Origin: Desulfobacterales bacterium
Lineage (GTDB): Bacteria > Desulfobacterota > Desulfobacteria > Desulfobacterales > DAOWNP01
Length of the DNA stretch: 6,920 bases
NCBI GenBank assembly: GCA_030149595.1
Contig: JASFBI010000099.1
Location: 1-6,920, forward strand
Direction: 5' to 3'
The notes beneath the pieces were generated by a model. The model ran no database searches and was not told the DNA's origin. It was given only the letters and a program-made list of their open reading frames with translations. Positions 1 to 6,031 of this stretch are shown in pieces; position 1 is the first letter of the stretch; each line of letters opens with the position of its first letter. The translations under genes were made by a program, and so were the position numbers.

Positions 1-471
1 GTTGAATTAACAAAAAAAAAGCTGATTTTTTTAGAACAAAATGGCAGGGAATACAAATGGGAAAGGGTAAGGAGTAGAAAAACTGTTATGGAAGATCAGA
101 ATCAGTTTGTAGTAAAGTTGGCTCCCATAGTTGTAAATTTGAAAAGAACCAGTGCAAAAAAAAGGTGGTATTTATGCTTGGAAATTGAACTTGTATTTGA
201 ACACTCAGATCATAATACAAGTGATGTTCATCCCAGGGTGAGGGAAGTTGTTATTTTCTTTTTAAGTTCTCTTGAACATAGAGATGTAAGTAATCTTAAA
301 AAAGCAGTTGTTATTTCTAAAACATTAAAAAAGAAATTATACCCCTATTATAAAGATAAATTAAGCGATGTTTTAATATCTAATATTATTGTTACAACAA
401 AGACAGGTGAGGTTGATAAATTTATTGAGCGGACCAAAGAAAAAAAGGCAACAGATTCAAAAGAGCAATAA
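1..471 (+). CDS. FliL-like flagellar basal-body protein, 5'-truncated by window edge
   Basis: The frame is open from base 1 to the TAA at 469-471, giving 156 visible residues; the true start probably lies outside the window. An internal ATG at 88 has AAGGAG at 69-74, but its 13-nt spacing is long, and upstream codons read as plausible protein, so I do not take it as the start. Visible residues 36-143 follow the FliL pattern: a conserved strand (VVKLAPIVVNL), a second strand (YLCLEIELVFE, 57-67), a helix with RVREVVIFFLSSLEHRDVSNL (79-99), a basic helix (KTLKKKLYPYYKDKL) and a closing strand (VLISNIIVTT). The tail is charged and lacks the usual FliL ending. FliL proteins have one N-terminal membrane helix and a periplasmic domain beside the flagellar stator; no membrane helix is visible here, so it would have to lie upstream. 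No other flagellar gene is in view. The family call rests on pattern only and could be wrong. Confidence 0.5.
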   Translation, partial: VELTKKKLIFLEQNGREYKWERVRSRKTVMEDQNQFVVKLAPIVVNLKRTSAKKRWYLCLEIELVFEHSDHNTSDVHPRVREVVIFFLSSLEHRDVSNLKKAVVISKTLKKKLYPYYKDKLSDVLISNIIVTTKTGEVDKFIERTKEKKATDSKEQ

Positions 472-489
472 AAGTTTTGTATTTTATTG
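466..489. repeat. 8-bp inverted repeat spanning two convergent stop codons
   Basis: CAATAAAA at 466-473 and TTTTATTG at 482-489 are perfect inverted copies around an 8-nt loop. The repeat covers the TAA stops of both convergent genes. It is where a shared bidirectional terminator would sit, but the stem is almost all A/T and would be weak, so terminator function is only a possibility. Confidence 0.4.
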
Positions 490-1485
490 ATTAAAAGCTT
501 TCTCAAGGTTTTTCAGATTGCTGTTTTCTCCAAGAGCAATTATAATATCACCTTTTCTAAGGGTAGTTTCAAATGATGGATTAAATATCATTGTATTGTC
601 TGGCTTTTTAATGGCAATTATTATAAGATTGAATTTCTGTCTGATACCAGAATCTTTCAACATTACATTTAAAAAAGGGGAGTTTTCGTTGATGGGGATC
701 TCTTCTATCTGGATTTCGTTTCTTTTATCAGTGATAGCAAGCTCAATGAAATTTGTTACAGTTGGCCGTAATATGCTTTGTGCCATATTTTTTGCGCCAA
801 TATCATATGGAGATTGTACCTGGCTTGCTCCTGCTGCAAGAAGTTTTGATTTTGCACCTTTTTGATGGCTAGCCCTTGCCAGTATAAAAAGATCAGGATT
901 AAGCTGTTTTGCGGTTAATACAAGAAAAACATTATTTGCATCAGAGCCTAATGCTGCAATAATACCTTTTGCTTTTCTGATATTTGCTTTTTCAAGAATA
1001 TCTTCATCTACAGCATCACCGGCAACATATAGAATACTATTTTTCTCCATATCTTTTAAAATTTGGATATTTTTGTCAATTACAACTATTTTAGAGATTT
1101 TTTTTATCAGGGTGTCATATATAACTTTACCGATACGACCGTATCCGCATATAATATAATGATTTTTTATGCGGTTTATTTTTTTGTCCAATTTTCTTCT
1201 CCCAAGTAATGTTTGTATTTCTCCTTCAATGGTGAATTGAACTATTGCTCCTACAACATAGAAAACAAATCCGATTCCAAAACAGATGAGTACAATGGTG
1301 AATACCTGACCATTTGGGCTTATTTGATGAACTTCTTTAAATCCGACAGTAGTTAAAGTTATTATTGTCATATAAGCTGAATCTAAAAAAGTCCATCCTT
1401 CAATGGTCATATACCCGATTATACCTATTGCTATAATAAATATTGACATTATGATAGCAGATATAAGATATTTAGTACTATTCAA
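484..1485 (-). CDS. Two-TM potassium channel with cytoplasmic RCK (TrkA-N/TrkA-C) domains
   Basis: The 333-residue protein has a membrane helix at about 6-25, a pore loop with selectivity filter TTVGF (45-49), and a second helix at about 61-84. An RCK/TrkA-N Rossmann domain follows, with GYGRIG (114-119), an acidic residue ending the second strand (VVID, D137) and GDA (156-158). A TrkA-C domain occupies about 250-333. This is the MthK-like layout: a tetrameric inner-membrane K+ channel gated by ligand binding to the RCK ring. The filter runs TVGFKEV where canonical channels have TVGYGD, so the ion preference is less certain. The start is TTG: on the minus strand TAAGGC lies 7 nt upstream, and the first in-frame ATG (residue 13) would cut into helix 1 and has no ribosome site. 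No MthK-like internal Met is seen before the RCK domain. The gene converges on the FliL-like gene and stands alone on this strand. General K+ channel/NAD-binding class: high confidence. Confidence 0.9.
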   Translation of the reverse strand: MNSTKYLISAIIMSIFIIAIGIIGYMTIEGWTFLDSAYMTIITLTTVGFKEVHQISPNGQVFTIVLICFGIGFVFYVVGAIVQFTIEGEIQTLLGRRKLDKKINRIKNHYIICGYGRIGKVIYDTLIKKISKIVVIDKNIQILKDMEKNSILYVAGDAVDEDILEKANIRKAKGIIAALGSDANNVFLVLTAKQLNPDLFILARASHQKGAKSKLLAAGASQVQSPYDIGAKNMAQSILRPTVTNFIELAITDKRNEIQIEEIPINENSPFLNVMLKDSGIRQKFNLIIIAIKKPDNTMIFNPSFETTLRKGDIIIALGENSNLKNLEKAFNQ

Positions 1486-1491
1486 ATTTTT

Positions 1492-1497
1492 GCCTTA
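1492..1497 (-). promoter_or_regulatory. Ribosome binding site supporting the TTG start of the channel gene
   Basis: Read on the minus strand this is TAAGGC, with AAGG 7 nt upstream of the TTG at 1485-1483. No comparable site precedes the in-frame ATG at 1449-1447, so this site decides the start. Confidence 0.6.
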
Positions 1498-1502
1498 ATG
1501 TT

Positions 1503-1658
1503 TTATATGAAACTCCGTTCAACAGACTGTAATCATGAGAGTTTCAATGTTCGTTGTAGCAGATAAATCTGCCATGTATGTTATATGAAACTCTGTTCAA
1601 CAGACCGTAATCATGAGAGTTTCAATGTTCGTTGTAGCAGATAAATCTGCCATGTATG
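1503..1658. repeat. Tandem duplication of a 78-bp unit containing two inverted repeats
   Basis: Copy 1 (1503-1580) and copy 2 (1581-1658) differ only at 1516/1594 (C to T) and 1528/1606 (T to C), 76/78 identity. A third copy begins (TTATAT at 1659-1664) and then diverges. Each unit holds TGAAACTC/GAGTTTCA (1508-1515 and 1539-1546 in copy 1) and the near-palindrome GCAGATAAATCTGC (1559-1572). Neither copy codes for anything recognisable. The array lies between the channel gene, starting 17 bp upstream of its start codon, and leuC. It could be a duplicated REP-like or regulatory unit. The duplication is certain; the function is unknown. Confidence 0.93.
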
Positions 1659-1732
1659 TTATATTAAAATACTTTGTTAAACATAGAGTGCATGGTTTTA
1701 AATAAAATTTTAAAATCATATAGAAATGACTT

Positions 1733-1804
1733 ATGTCAGATATTATTCAGATAATCAAGTCAAGAAGAAGTGTAAGGAATTTTGTATACAAAGACAATTT
1801 CTAA
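1733..1804 (+). pseudogene. Remnant of a nitroreductase-family gene (N-terminal 23 codons)
   Basis: An ATG at 1733 opens a 23-codon frame ending in TAA at 1802. Its peptide begins MSDIIQII and continues KSRRSVRNF, then VYKDNF. The I-K-S-R-R-S-V-R-x-F signature is typical of the first helix and FMN-phosphate-binding arginines of nitroreductases, where it sits at exactly this distance from the start and is followed by a K-D/P turn. The rest of the roughly 170-200-residue enzyme is missing: downstream frames up to leuC show no nitroreductase motif. No Shine-Dalgarno sequence precedes the ATG. I infer a gene reduced to its 5' end by deletion. It could instead be a tiny ORF that matches by chance. 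It has no leucine codons, so it is not a leu attenuator peptide. Confidence 0.5.
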
Positions 1805-1849
1805 ATAATTTCAGGATTGGTAGTTTTTATTTGAACACTATATTATGTT

Positions 1850-1854
1850 AGGAG
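1850..1854 (+). promoter_or_regulatory. Ribosome binding site fixing the leuC start at 1860
   Basis: AGGAG lies 5 nt before the ATG at 1860. The upstream in-frame ATG at 1845 would place this site inside the coding region and has no site of its own, so translation should begin at 1860 with MGKTIVEKI. Confidence 0.8.
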
Positions 1855-1859
1855 TAGAT

Positions 1860-3146
1860 ATGGGTAAGACAATTGTTGAGAAGATTTTTGATTCCCATTT
1901 AAAGGATAACCCTTCAGGTAATATTAATGTAATTAGTCTTGATGCTGTTTTTTGTCATGAGATTACAACCCCTGTTGCAATAAATGATCTTGTTATGCGT
2001 GGGAAAGACCGGGTCTTTGATTCTGCAAAGATAAAAGTTGTAATAGATCATGTAACGCCTGCCAAAGATTCCAAAACGGCTATGCAGGGAAAAATATTAA
2101 GAGACTGGGTTAAAAGGAATAAAATACCTGATTTTTTTGATATAGGAAGAAATGGAGTATGCCATGCTATTTTTCCTGAAAAAGGATTTGTAAGACCAGG
2201 CTACACAATAATTATGGGTGATTCCCATACATGTACACATGGTGCTTTTGGTGCTTTTGCAGCAGGGGTGGGAACAACAGATCTTGAGGTTGGTATTTTA
2301 AAGGGAGTATGTGCTTTTATTTACCCTGAATCAATTAAAATCAATATAACAGGTAAATTAAAAGAGGGTGTTTTTGCAAAGGATCTTATACTTCATATTA
2401 TATCTTTGTTAGGTGTAGATGGAGCAACAAATAAGGTTGTTGAGTTTGTGGGTACTGTTGTAGATAGAATGAGTATGGAAGAGCGTATGACACTTTGCAA
2501 TATGTCTGTTGAGGCCGGAGCCACCTGTGGTATCTGTTATCCTGATGAGGTTACAGTGGATTATTTGTGGGAATTTATAAAAGATGAATTTGTTTCAAAA
2601 GATGCAGCACTAACTGAGTATAAAAAAATTATTTCAGATGATGATGCTTCATATTTTAAAAAAATAGATATAAATATAGATGATTTGGAACCCATGGTGA
2701 CATACGGGTTTAAACCTGATGAAGTAAAAGCAGTAGGCATGCTTGCCGGTGAAAAAATTGATCAGGTATATATAGGCTCATGTACAAATGGAAGAATAGA
2801 AGATTTAAGGGAAGCTGCAAAGGTGCTTTCAGGCAATAAAATTTCAGATTCTGTAAGAGGTATAGTATCTCCTGCTACACCTAAGGTATTTAATATGGCT
2901 CTTGAAGAGGGAATAATTAAGACTTTTTTAGATGCTGGTTTTTGTGTTACAAATCCGACATGCGGTGCATGTCTTGGTATGAGCAATGGAGTGCTGGCAG
3001 ATGGTGAGGTTTGTGCATCAACTACCAATAGAAACTTTAATGGCAGAATGGGCAGAGGCGGTATGGTGCATCTTATGAGTCCTGCTACGGCAGCAGCTTC
3101 AGCAATATCAGGGTTTATTACCAATTCCAATCTTTACAAAGGATAA
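1860..3146 (+). CDS. leuC: 3-isopropylmalate dehydratase large subunit (LeuC, short aconitase-like type)
   Basis: With LeuD this subunit isomerises 2-isopropylmalate to 3-isopropylmalate in leucine synthesis; related enzymes also act on citramalate. The protein has 428 residues from the chosen start, the length of the short archaeal/clostridial/deltaproteobacterial LeuC type rather than the roughly 465-residue enterobacterial one. Family marks include VIDHVTPAKD (61-70), GDSHTCTHGAFGAF (120-133) with GVGTTDLE (137-143 region), GATCGICYPD (220-229), and the 4Fe-4S cysteines C308 (YIGSCTNGR), C368 and C371 (NPTCGACLGM). RNFNGRMG near 391-398 is the substrate-side loop. All cluster ligands are present, so the enzyme should be active. 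It lies 12 bp ahead of leuD. Homoaconitase cannot be fully excluded from the large subunit alone, but pairing with leuD makes the leucine role most likely. No clear promoter or T-box was found upstream, and leuA and leuB are not in the window. Confidence 0.92.
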   Translation: MGKTIVEKIFDSHLKDNPSGNINVISLDAVFCHEITTPVAINDLVMRGKDRVFDSAKIKVVIDHVTPAKDSKTAMQGKILRDWVKRNKIPDFFDIGRNGVCHAIFPEKGFVRPGYTIIMGDSHTCTHGAFGAFAAGVGTTDLEVGILKGVCAFIYPESIKINITGKLKEGVFAKDLILHIISLLGVDGATNKVVEFVGTVVDRMSMEERMTLCNMSVEAGATCGICYPDEVTVDYLWEFIKDEFVSKDAALTEYKKIISDDDASYFKKIDINIDDLEPMVTYGFKPDEVKAVGMLAGEKIDQVYIGSCTNGRIEDLREAAKVLSGNKISDSVRGIVSPATPKVFNMALEEGIIKTFLDAGFCVTNPTCGACLGMSNGVLADGEVCASTTNRNFNGRMGRGGMVHLMSPATAAASAISGFITNSNLYKG

Positions 3147-3158
3147 AAAGGATAGATA

Positions 3159-3683
3159 ATGAAAAACTTTGGTGGTGAAATACTGTTTCTTGACAGATCA
3201 GATATTAATACAGATGAGATTATACCTGCAAGGTACCTCACGGAAATAACCAAGGAAGCTTTGAAACCTTATCTTTTGGAAGACATTAAGCTTGATGGGT
3301 TTTTACCAGAAACAGATCTTTTGAATAAAAAAGTTGTTATATCAAGATCAAATTTTGGATGTGGATCATCAAGGGAACATGCTCCATGGGCATTTGAGGT
3401 AAATGGTATAAATGTAACGATAGCATTTAGATATGCAAGGATTTTTCGTCAAAATATGTTTAATTGCGGGATGCTGGCAATAGAGCTTGCAGAAGATGTT
3501 ATAGATGGGATTTTTAACAGATTTGCAGATAAAAAAGCATCTCTTGAAATGGATCTGGAAAACAGTGCTTTTGTAATAACATCAGGCAGTGAAGTTCAAA
3601 AAATAGAATTCTCTGTTTCTGAATTTGATTATGATCTTGTTAAATCAGGCGGGTGGGTTAATTTTGCAGATAAGCGATATTGA
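3159..3683 (+). CDS. leuD: 3-isopropylmalate dehydratase small subunit (LeuD)
   Basis: This 174-residue protein is the swivelling aconitase domain-4 partner of LeuC; the two form the active isomerase in the cytoplasm. Visible marks are INTDEIIPARYL (16-27), the active-site loop GCGSSREHAPWAF (67-79), and RYARIFRQNMFNCGML (91-106), the usual region of buried arginine contacts. Length is normal for the short LeuD type. The residues after the YL of the specificity loop are TE, unlike the YLRT described for archaeal homoaconitase, which favours an isopropylmalate/citramalate role (inference). AAGG at 3148-3151 stands 7 nt before the ATG. A GAGGT motif overlaps the stop codon and precedes only an 11-codon ORF. 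Confidence 0.92.
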   Translation: MKNFGGEILFLDRSDINTDEIIPARYLTEITKEALKPYLLEDIKLDGFLPETDLLNKKVVISRSNFGCGSSREHAPWAFEVNGINVTIAFRYARIFRQNMFNCGMLAIELAEDVIDGIFNRFADKKASLEMDLENSAFVITSGSEVQKIEFSVSEFDYDLVKSGGWVNFADKRY

Positions 3684-3761
3684 GGTAATTATGAATTATG
3701 AATGGGAAATTGAAAATCAAACTTAAACTTGTTATTCTAAAACTATAAGGATTTACTGATT

Positions 3762-4667
3762 ATGGAAAAGGCAGGTACAAAAGTTGTAAAAGATGAAGAT
3801 AAAGCCATAAAGAGTGCTAACAGTTGTTGTTTTTTAAGAGCCATGGGGACCCTTGAAAAAGATAAGATGGTGAGAAATCCGGATTATTTGTCAAAGGATC
3901 TTACAAGTCTTAAATTTAAACTTGTGTATAATCTGATTCCATTGAAATTTTTCAAATCTTTTATTGAGAAGAGATTTCCCACAAGCTATCATCATCTTAT
4001 AGCAAGGACAAAACATGTAGATAAAATTTTTTTAGAAGAGATTAAGCACGGGGTTGAGCAGATTGTTATTCTTGGAGCTGGTTATGATTCAAGAGCTTAC
4101 AGATTTTCTAACAGGCTCGCAGGAATAAAGGTTTTTGAGCTGGATTTTCCCGGAACCCAAACTCTTAAAAAGAAACGTTTGAAAAAACTTTTTAATAAAA
4201 TTCCTGAAAATGTCATACATGTTCCTATTGATTTTACAGCTAAAACCATAGAAGATGTTTTAAAGGAATCAGAATTTGATGCAAAAAAAAGAACATTTTT
4301 TATATGGGAAGGTGTTTCCATGTATTTAACTGAATCAGCTGTTGATCTGGTTTTAAAATTTGTGTCTGAAAATGCAGCACCTGCAAGCTCAATTGTTTGG
4401 GATTATGCTTATAAATCATTTATTGATGGGAAATATATGCCAAAAGGAGGGATTGAGGCAGCAGAACATGCAAAGAAAAATAATGAGCCCTATCTTTTTG
4501 GAGTTAAGAGAGATAAAATGATAAATTTCATGAATGACAGGGGGTTTGAAATTATTTCACATCTTTCTCCAAAGGATCTGGAAAATCTCTATTTAAAGAA
4601 AAATGACGGTGAGATAGATGGCAATGTTCATCAGTATATAAATATTGTTTATGCGAAAGTAATATAA
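3762..4667 (+). CDS. SAM-dependent methyltransferase of the leucine carboxymethyltransferase (LCM/PPM) family
   Basis: The 301-residue protein has an N-terminal segment with LRAMGTLEKD (25-34) and NPDYLSKDL (39-47), matching the opening of this family. It then has the SAM-binding loop LGAGYDSRAYR (104-114), the acidic strand end ELDFP (126-130) and the family signature FIWEGVSMYL (180-189). The family O-methylates varied carboxyl groups: eukaryotic members act on protein phosphatase 2A, while most bacterial members have no known substrate, so the specific reaction is unknown. No signal peptide or membrane helix is seen, so it should be cytoplasmic. AAGGA at 3747-3751 lies 10 nt before the ATG. 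The 78-bp gap after leuD has no terminator, and trxB follows 11 bp downstream, so it is probably in the leuCD-trxB transcript. Why it sits between leucine and redox genes is not clear from the sequence. Confidence 0.85.
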   Translation: MEKAGTKVVKDEDKAIKSANSCCFLRAMGTLEKDKMVRNPDYLSKDLTSLKFKLVYNLIPLKFFKSFIEKRFPTSYHHLIARTKHVDKIFLEEIKHGVEQIVILGAGYDSRAYRFSNRLAGIKVFELDFPGTQTLKKKRLKKLFNKIPENVIHVPIDFTAKTIEDVLKESEFDAKKRTFFIWEGVSMYLTESAVDLVLKFVSENAAPASSIVWDYAYKSFIDGKYMPKGGIEAAEHAKKNNEPYLFGVKRDKMINFMNDRGFEIISHLSPKDLENLYLKKNDGEIDGNVHQYINIVYAKVI

Positions 4668-4678
4668 CAGGGGACGAT

Positions 4679-5611
4679 ATGGATAAAGTTGATTATGATC
4701 TTATAATAATAGGGGGAGGTCCTGCCGGTATAACAGCAGGGATATATGCTGCAAGAGCAAGGCTTAATGTAGTTTTAATAGAACAGATGGCTTTAGGCGG
4801 CCAGATTTTATCAACAGACTGGATTGAAAACTACCCTGGATTTCCTGAAGGGTTAAGCGGTCCAGATTTGGTGGAAAATTTTGAAAAACAGGCAGCTGGA
4901 TTTGATTTAAATATAGAGACCGACGAAGTGGTTTCAATGGATATTGATGGTGAAGTTAAGAAGATAAAATTAAGCAGCAGCACAATTACATCCCATGCTG
5001 TTATATTGGCGACAGGAGCATCTCCCATGAAGCTTATGGTGCCTGGGGAAGAAAAATATGCAGGTTGTGGAGTCTCATTTTGTGCTACATGTGATGCTCC
5101 TTTTTTTAGAGACAGGGTGGTTGCTGCAATAGGCGGTGGTGATACAGCAGTTCAGGAAAGTATGTTTCTATCCAAATTTGCAAAAAAAGTTTATCTTATC
5201 CATAGAAGGGATAAATTAAGAGCCACAAAAATACTGCAGGAAAGAGTTTTTGGAAATGATAAAATTGAGATTGTATGGGATACTGTTTTGTCGCAAATTA
5301 TGGGTAATACATCAGGTGTTAACCAGGTTGAGGTAAAAAATGTTAAAACCGGAGATATGAAAACTCTTGATGTTGACGGTTGCTTTATATGGGTAGGAAT
5401 AAAACCAAACACAGATTTTCTTGGAAACAGTTCTATTAAAAGAGACGGGTCCGGGTTTATAATAGCAGATTCTAAAATGGAAACATCAGTTTCCGGAGTA
5501 TTTGCAGCAGGAGATGTTCGTAATACTCCTTTGCGTCAGGTGGCAACAGCTGTGGGTGATGCAGCAATTGCTGCTGTTTCAGCAGAATATTATATAGAAA
5601 ATATTAAGTAG
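4679..5611 (+). CDS. trxB: Thioredoxin reductase (NADPH, FAD)
   Basis: The 310-residue cytoplasmic flavoenzyme passes electrons from NADPH through FAD and a CxxC pair to thioredoxin. In order: FAD-binding GGGPAG (12-17), the flavin-side NYPGFPEGLSGPDL (51-64), ATGASP (111-116), the redox-active pair C135-A-T-C138 followed by D139, the NADPH-binding GGGDTA (152-157) with HRRDKLRA (175-182) for the 2'-phosphate, and the C-terminal FAD motif GVFAAGDV (273-280) with RQVATAVGDAA. Length and all key residues match the low-molecular-weight bacterial type. The arginine-rich HRR loop favours NADPH over NADH or ferredoxin. AGGGGA ends 4 nt before the ATG. It is the last gene of the presumed operon; a large inverted repeat begins 9 bp after its stop. 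No thioredoxin gene is in view. Confidence 0.95.
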   Translation: MDKVDYDLIIIGGGPAGITAGIYAARARLNVVLIEQMALGGQILSTDWIENYPGFPEGLSGPDLVENFEKQAAGFDLNIETDEVVSMDIDGEVKKIKLSSSTITSHAVILATGASPMKLMVPGEEKYAGCGVSFCATCDAPFFRDRVVAAIGGGDTAVQESMFLSKFAKKVYLIHRRDKLRATKILQERVFGNDKIEIVWDTVLSQIMGNTSGVNQVEVKNVKTGDMKTLDVDGCFIWVGIKPNTDFLGNSSIKRDGSGFIIADSKMETSVSGVFAAGDVRNTPLRQVATAVGDAAIAAVSAEYYIENIK

Positions 5612-5620
5612 TGCCCGCCC

Positions 5621-5749
5621 GGCTGTTACAAAACACTGATTTGCCCAATTTATGTGGTGGAAAATTAATTTGATCCGGAAAATACAACAGGGCAACCTGT
5701 GGTCAAATTAATTTTTTAAACTTGAAGAAATTTTTATTTTGTAACAGCC
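5621..5749. repeat. Nested inverted-repeat element A (129 bp) directly after trxB
   Basis: The outer arms GGCTGTTACAAAA (5621-5633) and TTTTGTAACAGCC (5737-5749) are perfect 13-bp inverted copies, extendable by CCC/GGG across a one-base bulge. Inside lie a second perfect 13-bp pair, AAAATTAATTTGA (5661-5673) and TCAAATTAATTTT (5703-5715), and a central 5-bp stem ACAGG/CCTGT (5687-5700) closed by a GCAA (GNRA-type) tetraloop. It begins 9 bp after the trxB stop and is followed by a T-run (5759-5766). It may act as the operon's terminator, be a MITE-like element or encode a structured RNA. No flanking target duplication is seen. Confidence 0.85.
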
Positions 5750-5770
5750 TGGGGATAAATTTTTTATAGA

Positions 5771-5881
5771 TCAGCAGAGACCTTTGAATAACTCCTGTTT
5801 TAATGAATCTATCTATTCTAACATATTGATTTTATTAAAAACCAATTTTGATAATTGCTATTATTCAAAGGTCTTCAGTAG
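5771..5881. mobile_element. Candidate MITE-like element B (5778-5874) with imperfect target duplication
   Basis: AGACCTTTGAATAA (5778-5791) and TTATTCAAAGGTCT (5861-5874) are perfect 14-bp terminal inverted repeats around a 69-bp AT-rich core with no ORF. TCAGCAG (5771-5777) and TCAGTAG (5875-5881) directly flank them, matching at 6 of 7 bases, as an aged target-site duplication would. The length is 97 bp. The terminal sequence has the look of insertion-sequence ends, but I cannot name the parent family from memory with confidence. The inverted repeats are certain; mobility is inferred. Confidence 0.6.
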
Positions 5882-5888
5882 ATGGCTG

Positions 5889-5920
5889 AAAAAAAATATT
5901 ATATATATAATATTTTTTTT
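5889..5920. repeat. Perfect 32-bp AT-only palindrome
   Basis: Eight A, a central alternating AT core and eight T read identically on both strands, with the centre between 5904 and 5905. A further run of eight A follows (5921-5928). It could form a cruciform or a bidirectional terminator hairpin with U-tracts on either strand. With no G or C in the stem, termination would be inefficient by usual criteria. Confidence 0.85.
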
Positions 5921-5952
5921 AAAAAAAACTTACCAAAAATATTATAGTGTGT

Positions 5953-5991
5953 TATAGATAATGAAAATTGTCTAAATTTTTATTATCTATA
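5953..5991. repeat. Hairpin with a 17-bp stem and 5-nt loop
   Basis: TATAGATAAT (5953-5962) pairs with ATTATCTATA (5982-5991). The stem continues through one G-U pair and AAAATT/AATTTT to a GTCTA loop (5970-5974), with no bulge. No ORF overlaps it. It may be a further transposon-derived end or a transcript-end hairpin. There is no strong T-run directly after it (TTTCTG). Confidence 0.75.
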
Positions 5992-6031
5992 TTTCTGTAA
6001 AATTTATTTTTTTAAAAATTAATAGTGCTTT

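Noticed and set aside
518..865. 115-codon plus-strand ORF inside the channel gene
   Set aside because: Antisense shadow of the well-supported RCK coding frame; no family motif or ribosome site.
1503..1658. Possible CRISPR array
   Set aside because: Only two copies, 78 bp long, in direct tandem with no unique spacers and no cas genes.
1733..1804. leu operon attenuator leader peptide
   Set aside because: The short peptide contains no leucine codons, and no terminator/antiterminator pair is evident between it and leuC.
1674..1809. Promoters for leuC (TTGTTA-N17-TTTAAA; TTGTAT-N16-AATAAT)
   Set aside because: Each matches the consensus poorly at one or both boxes, and the AT-rich DNA offers many equivalents, so none can be preferred.
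2762..3130. 122-codon minus-strand ORF inside leuC
   Set aside because: Antisense shadow over the conserved Fe-S-cysteine region of LeuC; its composition reflects the opposite strand.
1860..3683. Homoaconitase instead of isopropylmalate isomerase
   Set aside because: The small-subunit loop lacks the YLRT described for homoaconitase, and nothing else of a lysine or coenzyme B pathway is present.
3691..3726. 11-codon ORF (MNYEWEIENQT) with GAGGT 4 nt upstream, after leuD
   Set aside because: Well spaced from a ribosome site, but too short and without any recognisable pattern; probably chance.
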